Of a DNA stretch of 40,279 nucleotides, positions 14,842 to 25,780 are shown piece by piece. This DNA is from Thiogranum sp. (GTDB lineage: Bacteria; Pseudomonadota; Gammaproteobacteria; DSM-19610): contig JAGFJP010000179.1 in the NCBI GenBank assembly GCA_024102665.1, positions 1-40,279 of the forward strand, given 5' to 3'. The position numbers and the translations under genes are program-made. The notes beneath the pieces are model-generated. The model was not told the DNA's origin. It ran no database searches and worked only from the letters and a program-made list of their open reading frames with translations. Positions within the stretch are counted from its first letter, which is position 1; every line of letters starts with the position of its first letter.

Positions 14842-16158
14842 TCAGCGCGGACCTTTCACGATGACCGGCGCAGCCAGAGCTTTCTCCATATCAAAGTCCG
14901 GCTTCAGCTGATCGCAGACGTCGCAAAGGCGCGTGATGCCGCAACTGGATTTCCAGCAACCGATGCTTCCGAACTGCGCGAACAGGATTCGCGACAGATG
15001 ATCTGTGCCGCGCCCTTTGAGAAACACCAGATCATCGGGCCCAAGGGACTGGTTTAGCCAGCGAGCCGCATCCTGAAGATTGGCAAAAGCACGGCAGCAC
15101 GACGGATCCATGCCCGAAGCGGTCGCAGCCGCTAGCGCGTGATGCGCGTGAACACCGACGAAGGTGGCGAAATCACACAGCTCGCCCGCCAATTGACCCA
15201 TTTTACGCAAGCGTCGCCGCGGTGAATCCTTTGTGTCCGACTGATCGCTGAAAACCAGACCACGTCGAACGACCCTGGCATTGCGAAGCACCTCAAGCAT
15301 GGCGTCGAGCGTATCCGGCGAACCGTTCTCTTCGTCGCGAATCATGATCGCTCCACCTGGCAAGGCGACAGGCTGCATGCGCCCCATAAAAGGCGGCACT
15401 TGAGCGATTTTTCGGGCTGCCGCTTCGACAGGGATACCGCAGACGCCTGCGGCGGCCAGCGCGGCAAGAACCGAGGACAGCCAGTGCGTGCCGACAAGTT
15501 GCGTCTGCACGTTGAATCTTTGCCCGCCCGTGACGAACCCGAACTGCAAGCGATCTGGCCAGATTGCTTGTGCGGCATCTGCCCGAAAGTCGCATGCCGG
15601 CGTGGATCCGAAAAACACCGTTCTTGCCTTAATCGCATCGGCCATCCGGCATACTCTTTGATCGTCAGCATTCAGCACTGCGACTCCGCGTCGCGGCAGA
15701 AATCTCAACAATTGGGCTTTCTCGGCAGCGGTATTCTCCAGGTTGCCAAACATGTTGGTATGTGTTCTGGCGACACTGAGAATAATGGCGACATCCGGTT
15801 TCAGCAGACGAGCGAGGCGGCGTATGTCACCCGGACCGCCCGTACCCACTTCCACCACCGCAAATCGATGCCAGGGGCGCATTGCACGAATTGTGCGGGG
15901 CACGCCGGACCTGTCGTTCTGATTCTGGTGAGTCTTCAGGACAGGGCCGTAGGGCTCCAGTGCCGCGGCAAGACACTCCTTGGCCGTTGTCTTGCCGACA
16001 CTGCCGGTAATAGCGATGACTGTGGTGCGCATCATGAGCCTGCGCCAAAGAAAAGTCAGGGGCAGCGACAGACGCCGGCGTATTCCGTACAGGAATCTTC
16101 GGGCAAACAGCATTTCGCCTGCGTCAGCGTGAGTCGAAATGAATCGAACGATATTCAT
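14842..16158 (-). CDS. MurF-like ATP-dependent ligase with four-cysteine C-terminal tail
   Basis: This 438-residue Mur-ligase-superfamily protein has P-loop GSVGKTT (52-58), VEVGTGGPGDI (102-111), NADDQR (163-168), the GTHWLSSVLAA block (223-233) and RDEENGSPDT (274-283), equivalent to the MurF segment DDSYNANPDS. It lacks a normal MurF UDP-binding N-domain and instead starts with a basic, partly hydrophobic stretch (about 17-45). The tail has Cys401, 406, 412 and 415, spaced Cx4Cx5Cx2C, resembling a metal site. ATG 16158 overlaps the stop of the amidotransferase gene (ATGA). It probably forms an amide or peptide bond on an unknown acid substrate. Confidence 0.84.
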   Translation of the reverse strand: MNIVRFISTHADAGEMLFARRFLYGIRRRLSLPLTFLWRRLMMRTTVIAITGSVGKTTAKECLAAALEPYGPVLKTHQNQNDRSGVPRTIRAMRPWHRFAVVEVGTGGPGDIRRLARLLKPDVAIILSVARTHTNMFGNLENTAAEKAQLLRFLPRRGVAVLNADDQRVCRMADAIKARTVFFGSTPACDFRADAAQAIWPDRLQFGFVTGGQRFNVQTQLVGTHWLSSVLAALAAAGVCGIPVEAAARKIAQVPPFMGRMQPVALPGGAIMIRDEENGSPDTLDAMLEVLRNARVVRRGLVFSDQSDTKDSPRRRLRKMGQLAGELCDFATFVGVHAHHALAAATASGMDPSCCRAFANLQDAARWLNQSLGPDDLVFLKGRGTDHLSRILFAQFGSIGCWKSSCGITRLCDVCDQLKPDFDMEKALAAPVIVKGPR

Positions 16159-18050
16159 GCCTGGGCTTTCTTGATCTTTAATAATTGATCCGAAATTTTC
16201 TGCGGGCACTCGTTGTCGAACCGGGTCCGCAGCCAGATCTCGCATGCCATCAGGCGAAAGTGGTAGTAAGGACGTTGTTGCGCCAGTGCCAGAATACCGG
16301 GCTGATCCCGGGACGGCCATTTCAGCAGATCCGCAACACGGCCATCGCGCAGGAATGCTTCGGTATCAGACCACAGGGACGGAGCCGCCGAGAATCCGAT
16401 TTTAGGCAGCTTGATAACATCTTCGGGCAAATATTTTCGGGCCAGGGATTTCACGATTCTCTTTGTAACCCCGCCATGAAATTTGGCAGCGACCGGCAGG
16501 TCCAGGCCAAACCGGATCAACCGGTTCTCGAGAAAAGGCACGCGTGCCTCTATGGAGTGTTTCATCGTCATCTTGTCCAGGCTGTTCAGACATTCTCGCA
16601 TCTGTACGTACATATCTTCAAAACTGCTGGACAGGAATGCTCGATCCTGCAGCGAAAGTCCTTCCAGCTTTCTGAACAAACGGCGTTGACGCAGGGTTCG
16701 CGGCGCACCGGCAACAAGCAGCATATTGGAAGTGTCCGAGATGTAATTGATGGGATAGCCACGGGTCAGGTGACCGGATATCTCGTGTTTTATATTGACC
16801 GGTCGCAGGCCGGGAATGCGCCGTCCAATTGCGCGGGTGAAGCTGTTGTCAGGTATCCACCTGGCTCGTCGCGCGGTCCTTCTCCAGTGACGGTATGCCT
16901 GCGCATGCCAGGGGTAGCCACCAAACAGTTCGTCTGCCCCATCTCCTGTCAGGACAACTTTAAACCCGTCTTTGCGCAGTGTTTTCGCAACCACCATGGC
17001 GGCGACATGCTGGGAGAAAAACAACGGCTGGTCATTGGCTGTTATCGCTTCTGGCAAGGCACGAAAATATATCTCGCGATCAACCGGAACGCGTCGCAGT
17101 TCTATGCCCAGTGATTCTGCGACTTTGCGGGCGCGCGCCACCTCCTGTCCCTGCATGCCTTCGATGTCTGCAACATACGAGACCAGATTGGGCAAATGCC
17201 GCGAAGCCATGGCGGTTACAAGACCTGAATCCATTCCGCCGCTGCACATCGTCGCCACCGGTGCGTCGCTGACCAGGTGCATTTTGACGCTGTCATTAAG
17301 GTAGTCCTCAAAGCGGGCGAGTTGAGCGGGAAAGTCCCTGTCGCCGTACCTGCCGATGCGTTCCGGAGAGATGTCGCGCAAGACGTCGAAGAACGTGGTG
17401 AGCGTTTCCTTGCCGTTGTTGTATCTGCACAGGGTCCCGGGCAGGAATGTCTCGACGTTCCGGTAAGGCGTCATGGCGCCATCGAAACGCTCGTAAAGCA
17501 GCAGTGTAAGAAATGCATGCTGGTCGAGTTCGCAAGTCACCGCGGAATGTTCGAAAAGCGCTTTTTGTTCCGAGGCGAAAACGAGACCATCTTTTGTCCT
17601 GGCCACAAACAGCGGTTTGATGCCGAGACGATCCCGGGCAAGCCATACGGATTTGTCGCGAACATCGTGGTATGCAAAGGCGAACATGCCGTTGAACATG
17701 GGTACAGCCCGCTCAGGACCCCAGTTGTGCAGTGCGTAGAGCACAACTTCGGTGTCCGTATCGCTCGTGAACCGGACGCCTTCCTGTTCCAGCAACCGGC
17801 GCAGTTCGCGATAGTTGTAAACCTCACCGTTGAAGACCAGCACGCCGAGGTTGTCACAGGTGACAAAAGGCTGGTGCCCACGTTCACTCGGATCGATTAT
17901 GCTCAAACGGGCGTGTCCTAAACCAACACCATCCTGTTGCCACAGCCCCATATCATCGGGTCCACGCCGGGCAATTTGCGAGAGCATGGCTTGCAAGATC
18001 GTCTCTGTTTGCTCACCGCCCGCCCCAACGAAACCGACAATACCGCACAT
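16155..18050 (-). CDS. asnB: Glutamine-hydrolysing asparagine synthetase-like amidotransferase
   Basis: The protein has 631 residues. The N-terminal Ntn glutaminase domain starts MCGIVGFVG with Cys2 as nucleophile and carries RGPDD, RLSIID and FNGEVYNY. The C-terminal synthetase domain has PP-loop SGGMDS (270-275) and GDGADELFGGY. GGGGAGA lies before ATG 18050. The enzyme uses glutamine ammonia to amidate a carboxylate activated by ATP. Many AsnB paralogues act on surface polymers or peptidoglycan rather than aspartate. Translational coupling to the MurF-like ligase suggests a specialised role here. Confidence 0.88.
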   Translation of the reverse strand: MCGIVGFVGAGGEQTETILQAMLSQIARRGPDDMGLWQQDGVGLGHARLSIIDPSERGHQPFVTCDNLGVLVFNGEVYNYRELRRLLEQEGVRFTSDTDTEVVLYALHNWGPERAVPMFNGMFAFAYHDVRDKSVWLARDRLGIKPLFVARTKDGLVFASEQKALFEHSAVTCELDQHAFLTLLLYERFDGAMTPYRNVETFLPGTLCRYNNGKETLTTFFDVLRDISPERIGRYGDRDFPAQLARFEDYLNDSVKMHLVSDAPVATMCSGGMDSGLVTAMASRHLPNLVSYVADIEGMQGQEVARARKVAESLGIELRRVPVDREIYFRALPEAITANDQPLFFSQHVAAMVVAKTLRKDGFKVVLTGDGADELFGGYPWHAQAYRHWRRTARRARWIPDNSFTRAIGRRIPGLRPVNIKHEISGHLTRGYPINYISDTSNMLLVAGAPRTLRQRRLFRKLEGLSLQDRAFLSSSFEDMYVQMRECLNSLDKMTMKHSIEARVPFLENRLIRFGLDLPVAAKFHGGVTKRIVKSLARKYLPEDVIKLPKIGFSAAPSLWSDTEAFLRDGRVADLLKWPSRDQPGILALAQQRPYYHFRLMACEIWLRTRFDNECPQKISDQLLKIKKAQA

Positions 18051-18258
18051 CTGATAATTCTCCCCAACAGTCCCGGATCGCTACGCTGTTTCCGGTAACT
18101 CAGCCCGCATGTAGATTGGCCTGACGGCAAAGGCGATGCAAACGCTATATCAGTTGAAATGACGCGCCCGGCAGGATTGTCAGCTCCGGCTGATCTCTCG
18201 CCTTCCGGACTTGCGTCGGGTACCTGGTTGAAGTCGGAGGCCCGACCCGCGGATGAAA

Positions 18259-18286
18259 CAAAAAAGGGGCCCTCGCTGAGGACCCC
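18259..18286 (-). terminator. Rho-independent terminator after tRNA-Arg
   Basis: On the minus strand a stem of GGGG-TCCTC / GAGGG-CCCC (18286-18266, one mismatch, 3-nt loop) is followed by a run of six or more T. It lies 18 bp downstream of the tRNA CCA end. Confidence 0.8.
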
Positions 18287-18303
18287 TTGTCGTTTTCCTG
18301 TTT

Positions 18304-18380
18304 TGGCGCGCCCGGAGAGATTCGAACTCCCGACCGCCTGGTTCGTAGCCAGGTACTCTATCCAGCTGAGCTACGGGCGC
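18304..18380 (-). tRNA. tRNA-Arg (anticodon ACG)
   Basis: The 77-nt gene includes an encoded CCA. The acceptor stem GCGCCCG/CGGGCGC, D-arm AGCTCAGCTGGATAGAG, anticodon loop CTACGAA in stem CCTGG/CCAGG, and T-arm GTTCGAATC are all intact. The ACG anticodon (read as ICG) decodes CGU, CGC and CGA. It has its own promoter and terminator. Confidence 0.98.
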
Positions 18381-18393
18381 GTGGAAGCGCGGG

Positions 18394-18422
18394 ATTATCC
18401 ATTAGGAAGCGTTAAAGTTCAA
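18394..18422 (-). promoter_or_regulatory. Sigma-70 promoter of tRNA-Arg
   Basis: On the minus strand TTGAAC (18422-18417) and GATAAT (18399-18394) are separated by 17 bp. A GC-rich discriminator (CCCGCGC) follows, typical of stringently controlled stable-RNA promoters. The tRNA begins 14 bp after the -10. Confidence 0.65.
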
Positions 18423-18450
18423 GGGTCGAACCAAAGGGTGTCCACCAAAG

Positions 18451-18517
18451 CTTCTCTCTCCGCCACATAAAAAAAAGCCCCCGATCGGGGGCTTCTTTTG
18501 TGTGGCGGAGAGAGAGG
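18451..18517. repeat. 67-bp near-perfect palindrome including the tRNA-Ser 3' end
   Basis: The left arm 18451-18467 is complementary to 18501-18517 at 16 of 17 positions. The right arm is the tRNA-Ser 3' acceptor strand plus CCA and flank. The inner part is A-rich against T-rich, with a central GCCCCCGATCGGGGGC (18477-18492). The transcript could fold into one long stem that includes the mature tRNA 3' end. Confidence 0.85.
18469..18492 (-). terminator. Rho-independent terminator after tRNA-Ser
   Basis: The minus strand has GCCCCC-GATC-GGGGGC (18492-18477) followed by eight T. It starts 10 bp after the tRNA CCA. A TTCTTTT run on the plus side suggests it may work in both directions. Confidence 0.85.
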
Positions 18518-18594
18518 GATTCGAACCCTCGATGGGCTTTAAGACCCATACTCCCTTAGCAGGGGAGCGCCTTCAGCCTCTCGGCCATCTCTCC
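18503..18594 (-). tRNA. tRNA-Ser (anticodon GCU)
   Basis: The 92-nt gene includes an encoded CCA. The acceptor stem is GGAGAGA/TCTCTCC with discriminator G. The anticodon stem CTCCC/GGGAG encloses CTGCTAA (anticodon GCT). A long variable arm (TATGGGTCTTAAAGCCCATC) marks class II. The T-arm GGTTCGAATCC is intact. It decodes AGC and AGU. Confidence 0.98.
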
Positions 18595-18637
18595 CGGTTT
18601 CGCAAACGGAGGTTTTTCTCTGTTGCGCAAGCCGGGT

Positions 18638-18666
18638 AGGATACCGGCGCTCGTCCCTGAGGTAAA
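18638..18666 (-). promoter_or_regulatory. Candidate promoter of tRNA-Ser
   Basis: On the minus strand TTTACC (18666-18661) and TATCCT (18643-18638) are 17 bp apart, each matching 4 of 6 consensus positions. The tRNA begins about 43 bp downstream of the -10, implying a short leader. Read-through from csrA is the alternative. Confidence 0.42.
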
Positions 18667-18674
18667 GTCAAAAT

Positions 18675-18878
18675 CTAGTTATCTGCCACCTCGACCGATC
18701 CGGCATCCGCTTCCTGTTCGCGCTTGATGCGATCGTAAATTTCTTCCCGGTGAACCGCGACTTCCTTGGGTGCATTCACACCGATACGAACCTGGTTACC
18801 CTTGACGCCGAGCACGGTAACCGTGACTTCGTCGCCAATCATGAGGGTTTCACCGACCCGTCGCGTAAGTATCAACAT
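18675..18878 (-). CDS. csrA: Carbon storage regulator CsrA
   Basis: This 67-residue RNA-binding protein starts [16 protein letters not shown] and contains [24 protein letters not shown], including the RNA-contacting LTRR and the GVNAP-EVAVHR-EIY core. CsrA homodimers bind GGA motifs in mRNA leaders and control carbon flow, motility and biofilm genes. AAGGAGAA before ATG 18878 fixes the start; a longer frame upstream is not part of the family. The gene follows lysC with a 177-bp gap, the usual gammaproteobacterial order. The C-terminal tail (about 50-67) is acidic and variable, as is normal. Confidence 0.97.
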   Translation of the reverse strand: MLILTRRVGETLMIGDEVTVTVLGVKGNQVRIGVNAPKEVAVHREEIYDRIKREQEADAGSVEVADN

Positions 18879-19055
18879 TCCTAGTTCTCCTTGACCTACT
18901 CGATCACCAACTACACGGCACTCGTGGTCGGCACATATCATCAGGCAACCAACATAGGGCATTTGTCGGCCACCCACTTCAAAAACTGAACTCGCTCTTC
19001 AGATTTTTGTTTTTATTGGGGATTGAGCAATCGCCGCAGCGATTGTCGGGTCGGA

Positions 19056-20285
19056 TCAGACAGCTGTTGCCTGATCGAGCTGAAACGCCTCATGAAGAGC
19101 CCGAACACCCAGCTCGAGGTATTTTTCGTCGACGACTACCGAGATCTTGATTTCGGAAGTCGAAATCATCCGGATATTGATACCTTCCTTCGCAAGAGCC
19201 TCGAACATGGTCGACGCAATCCCTGCGTGGGAGCGCATCCCCACGCCGACCAGCGATATCTTGACGATTTTTGCATCACCGGCCACTTCCCGCGCGCCCA
19301 GCTCGCCGGCGATGCGATGCAGGATTTCGAGCGCACGATCATAATCATTGCGATGGACGGTAAAGGTGAAATCCGTCGTCTTGCCGTCCGTTGCAATGTT
19401 CTGGACAATCATGTCAACTTCAATGTTGGCGTCGGCGATCGGACCGAGTATCAGGTGCGCAACCCCGGGCTGATCGGGTACACCGAGTACTGTTAGCTTA
19501 GCTTCGTCACGATTAAACGCAATCCCGGAGATCAGCGCCTGCTCCATTCCTTCTTCCTCGTAGGTGATCAGCGTACCCTCGCCCTCTTCAAAACTCGACA
19601 GCACGCGCAAGGGTACATTGTACTTGCCGGCGAACTCAACGGCACGAATCTGCAGCACTTTTGAACCGAGACTGGCCATTTCCAGCATTTCTTCGAAGGT
19701 AATCCTGTCCAGCCGGCGAGCCTCCGGAACGACTCGCGGATCAGTGGTATAAACCCCATCGACATCGGTGAAAATCTGGCATTCGTCGGCCTTCAGAGCC
19801 GCCGCGAGCGCCACGGCGGTGGTATCAGACCCACCTCGCCCCAGGGTGGTGATGTTGCCGCTCTCGTCGACACCCTGGAACCCGGCAACCACCACAACTC
19901 GCCCCGCAGCCAGATCGGCGCCGACTCGCTGCGCGTCGATATCCTGGATACGTGCCTTGTTGTGGGCGCTGTCGGTCCGAATATGCACCTGGGCACCGGT
20001 ATAGGAGCGCGCCGAACAGTTGCGTTCCGCCAGTGCCATCGACAACAGCGCGATGGTGGCTTGCTCGCCTGTTGCCAGCAATACATCGAGTTCACGCGGG
20101 TTCGGGCGCTTTGACACACTGCCGGCCAGCGCCAGCAGCCGATCAGTCTCGCCACTCATGGCGGACACCACCACCACGATCTGGTGTCCCGCGCCATGGT
20201 ACTGCATGACTTTCTCAGCGACCGCTTTTATGCGTTCGGGCGTACCGACAGAAGTGCCACCGTATTTCTGGACAATGAGTGCCAT
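19056..20285 (-). CDS. lysC: Aspartate kinase
   Basis: This 409-residue enzyme phosphorylates aspartate in the first step toward lysine, threonine, methionine and diaminopimelate. The kinase domain starts ALIVQKYGGTSVGTPERI, with later GRGGSDTTAVALAAALKADEC and FTDVDGVYTTDPRVV. Two ACT domains follow (about 265-409), with VPDQPGVAHLILGPIADANI and VGVGMRSHAGIASTMFEAL, so feedback by lysine or threonine is likely. Length matches the Pseudomonas-type LysC (about 412). It lies downstream of alaS on the same strand. I see no lysine riboswitch in the 83-bp leader. A hairpin at 19028-19045 follows the stop but lacks a T-run. Confidence 0.97.
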   Translation of the reverse strand: MALIVQKYGGTSVGTPERIKAVAEKVMQYHGAGHQIVVVVSAMSGETDRLLALAGSVSKRPNPRELDVLLATGEQATIALLSMALAERNCSARSYTGAQVHIRTDSAHNKARIQDIDAQRVGADLAAGRVVVVAGFQGVDESGNITTLGRGGSDTTAVALAAALKADECQIFTDVDGVYTTDPRVVPEARRLDRITFEEMLEMASLGSKVLQIRAVEFAGKYNVPLRVLSSFEEGEGTLITYEEEGMEQALISGIAFNRDEAKLTVLGVPDQPGVAHLILGPIADANIEVDMIVQNIATDGKTTDFTFTVHRNDYDRALEILHRIAGELGAREVAGDAKIVKISLVGVGMRSHAGIASTMFEALAKEGINIRMISTSEIKISVVVDEKYLELGVRALHEAFQLDQATAV

Positions 20286-20368
20286 AGTTGCTGAACGAAC
20301 TCGTAATGATTAGCGCGAGAGGCGCGCATTAAACTATAAAATAAGGATGGATAAAACTCCGGCGCGCC

Positions 20369-22999
<2,631 letters not shown>

Positions 23000-23051
23000 A
23001 GCGCGGAAAGGTACAGGATAGAGCTATATAGATACAAGTAATTGGCGGGGA

Positions 23052-23537
23052 TCAAGCGTTAAAAACCGCGCGGATCTGCTCCCCGGTAAAGCCGCGTTGC
23101 TGCAGAAAACGCATCTGTCTGGCGCGCGCCGCAAAGTCCTCGGGAAACCCGGTCCCGAAACGCTTGCCACGCTGTTCTCTGGCGGACTCAAGCCAGGTCC
23201 CGGACCATGCTTCCAGCATTTCATCGGCCAGGCTTCCGCGGATACCCCGCTCGCGCAATTCGGCCTGAATACGCTGGGGCCCATAGCCACGCTCAACGCG
23301 CCCACGCACATAAGCCTCAGCGAATCGCCGGTCACTCAGCAGGCCACTCCCGGTCAGTTCGGCCAGTAACGGCTCAACGATATCGTCGGTAAAGCTCCGC
23401 GCCGCCAGCTTGTCGCGCAACTCCAGGACACTGTGCTCGCGGCGCGCCAGAAGTCGCAAGGCTGTCGCGTGCGACTTCTGGTACGCTTCGCCGGCATCGA
23501 CGGCTTCAGGCGGTGGCCGCAGACTCGATCGGCTCAT
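23052..23537 (-). CDS. recX: RecA regulator RecX
   Basis: The predicted 161-residue protein consists of RecX three-helix repeats, with [35 protein letters not shown] and [16 protein letters not shown]. RecX binds RecA filaments and limits their extension. The start is uncertain: ATG 23537 and ATG 23543 both lie inside the recA coding end, giving an overlap of 32-38 bp. Sequence further upstream in this frame is recA antisense-like and not RecX. Overlap with recA suggests translational coupling and shared SOS control. Confidence 0.92.
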   Translation of the reverse strand: MSRSSLRPPPEAVDAGEAYQKSHATALRLLARREHSVLELRDKLAARSFTDDIVEPLLAELTGSGLLSDRRFAEAYVRGRVERGYGPQRIQAELRERGIRGSLADEMLEAWSGTWLESAREQRGKRFGTGFPEDFAARARQMRFLQQRGFTGEQIRAVFNA

Positions 23538-24561
23538 CGGCATCTTCGACGGGCGCCGCCTTGTCCCTGCGCTTTTCGAGCAACAGGGTGCGCAGCTGTT
23601 GATCAATATCCTGCGCCATCCCGGGATTCTCCTTGAGGAAGACGCGCACATTATCCTTGCCCTGGCCAATACGCTCGCCGTTATAGCTGTACCAGGCGCC
23701 GGCCTTGTCGACAATCCCGTGCTTGACGCCCAGATCGATCAATTCGCCTTCGCGGGAAATACCTTCGCCGTAGAGGATCTCGAATTCCGCCTGTTTGAAG
23801 GGTGGCGCCATCTTATTCTTGACCACCTTGACACGCGTTTCGTTACCGACAACTTCGTCGCCTTTCTTGATGGCGCCTATGCGCCGGATGTCCAGGCGCA
23901 CCGAGGCATAGAACTTGAGCGCGTTGCCGCCGGTGGTCGTTTCCGGGTTGCCAAACATGACGCCGATTTTCATACGGATCTGGTTGATGAAAATGACCAG
24001 TGTGTTGGAACGCTTGATATTGGCGGTCAGCTTGCGCAACGCCTGGGACATCAGGCGGGCATGCAGCCCCATGTGGGAATCGCCCATCTCGCCTTCGATT
24101 TCGGCCTTGGGCGTCAGTGCCGCCACCGAGTCCACAACCACGATATCAACCGCGCCGGAACGCACCAGCATATCGGCGATTTCCAGCGCCTGCTCCCCGG
24201 TATCGGGCTGCGACACCAGCAGGTCATCGATCTGCACACCGAGTTTCTCGGCATAGCTCGGATCGAGCGCATGTTCGGCGTCCACAAAGGCAGCCGTGCC
24301 GCCGGCCTTTTGCGCTTCCGCGATCGCCTGCAGGGTGAGCGTGGTCTTGCCTGAGGACTCGGGGCCGTAAATCTCGATCACGCGCCCGCGCGGCAGGCCG
24401 CCGATACCCAGCGCCACGTCCAGCGCCAGCGAACCCGTCGACACCACGTCGATATCGCGCACGGCGCCGACATCTCCCATGCGCATCACCGAGCCCTTGC
24501 CAAACTGCTTTTCAATCTGCCCCAGCGCCGCACTCAGCGCCTTGCGTTTGTGATCATCCAT
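23506..24561 (-). CDS. recA: Recombinase RecA
   Basis: This 351-residue recombinase forms ATP-dependent filaments on single-stranded DNA and triggers LexA cleavage. Walker A is GPESSGKTT (66-74). Other landmarks are [55 protein letters not shown] and an acidic C-terminus (EDADEPIE). GGAGGA lies 6 bp before ATG 24561. A LexA box about 145 bp upstream indicates SOS regulation. recX follows with overlap. Confidence 0.99.
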   Translation of the reverse strand: MDDHKRKALSAALGQIEKQFGKGSVMRMGDVGAVRDIDVVSTGSLALDVALGIGGLPRGRVIEIYGPESSGKTTLTLQAIAEAQKAGGTAAFVDAEHALDPSYAEKLGVQIDDLLVSQPDTGEQALEIADMLVRSGAVDIVVVDSVAALTPKAEIEGEMGDSHMGLHARLMSQALRKLTANIKRSNTLVIFINQIRMKIGVMFGNPETTTGGNALKFYASVRLDIRRIGAIKKGDEVVGNETRVKVVKNKMAPPFKQAEFEILYGEGISREGELIDLGVKHGIVDKAGAWYSYNGERIGQGKDNVRVFLKENPGMAQDIDQQLRTLLLEKRRDKAAPVEDADEPIESAATA

Positions 24562-24703
24562 AAAATCCTCCGGCTAAAAATCGTTCGTTTCGCGGGCAAT
24601 CCCTGCCCGCCGGTTGGCGTGATTCGCGCCCTATTATCACATAAGCCCGGGCACCCGACCAAACGGTTGCCTGGCCGCCTGCGGGGCAGTATGCATCAAA
24701 CTA

Positions 24704-24719
24704 CTGTAAAAATAAACAG
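24704..24719 (-). promoter_or_regulatory. LexA (SOS) box upstream of recA
   Basis: CTGTAAAAATAAACAG fits the gammaproteobacterial CTGT-N8-ACAG palindrome exactly. It is the only such site I noticed in the recA-thpR gap. It is about 145 bp upstream of the recA start codon, so the mRNA leader would be longer than usual. Confidence 0.85.
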
Positions 24720-24758
24720 TGCATCGCACGGTGGCGATTTCCCGTGCAGAAAGCCGCC

Positions 24759-25292
24759 CTAGGCGCTCACCTGCAACGGCCAGCGTTGCACGGGTTGATA
24801 GCAAACACCTTCCGGCCCCGCAGTCGATTCCGCCAGCACGAATTCGCCGACCTGCCAGCGGATAACCTTCTCAGCGCTCTGCGGTTGCGGGTTTTTCTCT
24901 TTGCGAGAGAGAGTTATGTGGGGAATAAAACGCCGTTTCTCAGGTTCATATCCGCACGGTTGCAGGACCGCGTTCAGCTGACGTACGAGATGCATCAGCT
25001 CCTCCGGAATCCGGCTGGCACCGAGCCAGCTGATGCCTCGCCGCGGCCAGGCGCCGCAATAATCAAGCAGCAGCTCAAAAGCATTACAACGGACAGTGGA
25101 AACCGCCTCGCTGAAACACTGCCGTTCTGCTGTCGTCCGATTGCCCAGAAACGCCAGCGTCATGTGCAGGTTGGCGCCGGGGATCGGATGCTGCGTCCAG
25201 CACCGCGCCGCCGTCGCCAGCTGACTGCGCACCTCGTCGTCCGGCCATAGCGCGAAAAACAGGCGCTGTGTCGCCTCAGGTTTCCGGTCCAC
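24759..25292 (-). CDS. thpR: RNA 2',3'-cyclic phosphodiesterase (2'-5' RNA ligase family)
   Basis: This 177-residue 2H-phosphoesterase carries two catalytic HxTx motifs: HMTLAFLG (about 43-50) and HITLSRKE (about 125-132). It starts near RLFFALWPDDEVRSQL, as usual for LigT/ThpR. The enzyme opens 2',3'-cyclic phosphates on RNA ends. The start is GTG 25292 with TGGAGCG upstream, overlapping the end of pncC by 17 bp. The pncC-thpR-recA order is common in gammaproteobacteria. Confidence 0.93.
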   Translation of the reverse strand: MDRKPEATQRLFFALWPDDEVRSQLATAARCWTQHPIPGANLHMTLAFLGNRTTAERQCFSEAVSTVRCNAFELLLDYCGAWPRRGISWLGASRIPEELMHLVRQLNAVLQPCGYEPEKRRFIPHITLSRKEKNPQPQSAEKVIRWQVGEFVLAESTAGPEGVCYQPVQRWPLQVSA

Positions 25293-25773
25293 TCAAACGC
25301 TCCAGCAAGCCGTCCAGGGCAGCCGCCACCGCCTGGCGCCGGATCGCGTCCCGGTTCCCGTCGAAGCGATACCGCCTGGTCACCTGCCAGTCGCCCGGAC
25401 CCGCCCAGGCCAGCCATACCGTGCCAACCGGCTTGTCCTCCGAACCACCGCCGGGCCCCGCGATACCGCTGATGGCGAGGCCCCACTGGGCGGAGCTGCG
25501 CGCGAGTATGCCTGCGACCATTTCCCGCACCGTCTGTTCGCTGACCGCTCCATGGCAGTTCAGCGTGTCGGCCGACACGCCAAGCAGGTCCTGTTTTGAC
25601 TGATCGGTGTAGGTAACGATACCGCGGTCGAACCAGGCGGAACTGCCGGCCCGGTCGGTGCACACCTTGGCGACCCAGCCGCCGGTACAGGACTCGGCGG
25701 TGGCCAGCCGCTCCCGGCGCCGCTGCAGGTAATCGGCCAGCGCAGCGGTCCGTTCGGCGAATTCGTCATCCAT
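25276..25773 (-). CDS. pncC: Nicotinamide-nucleotide amidase (CinA C-terminal domain)
   Basis: This 165-residue stand-alone CinA C-terminal domain contains ATAESCTGGWVAK, FDRGIVTYTDQSKQDLLGV, HGAVSEQTVREM and ISGIAGPGGGSEDKPVGTVW, the family's active-site blocks. It deamidates NMN to nicotinate mononucleotide in pyridine-nucleotide salvage. I chose ATG 25773 over a TTG at 25779. It begins 7 bp after the PilZ gene and overlaps thpR. A CinA N-terminal-like protein is encoded separately at 3.5 kb. Confidence 0.95.
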   Translation of the reverse strand: MDDEFAERTAALADYLQRRRERLATAESCTGGWVAKVCTDRAGSSAWFDRGIVTYTDQSKQDLLGVSADTLNCHGAVSEQTVREMVAGILARSSAQWGLAISGIAGPGGGSEDKPVGTVWLAWAGPGDWQVTRRYRFDGNRDAIRRQAVAAALDGLLERLSGPET

Positions 25774-25780
25774 GGGCAAA

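Noticed and set aside
14801-14911. Short frame starting MKTLDLRINNQHRF right after the radical SAM gene
   Set aside because: It overlaps the convergent MurF-like gene end, shows no family and has no room for a functional protein.
18159-18470. A 103-codon plus-strand frame containing PERFELPTAWFVARYSIQLSYGR
   Set aside because: This is the reverse strand of tRNA-Arg, a well-known source of spurious proteins.
18503-18594. tRNA-Ser considered as an integration site because of the repeated 3' end
   Set aside because: The second copy is inverted, not direct, and no integrase or foreign gene is nearby.
19028-19045. Perfect 7-bp hairpin just after lysC
   Set aside because: There is no T-run after it on the lysC strand, so I do not call it a terminator; it may be an mRNA-stabilising hairpin.
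20286-20368. Possible lysine riboswitch in front of lysC
   Set aside because: The gap is only 83 bp, far too short for a lysine riboswitch aptamer plus expression platform.
23410-24354. A 314-codon plus-strand frame opposite recA and recX
   Set aside because: It is a shadow of two conserved genes, with no ribosome site or domain.
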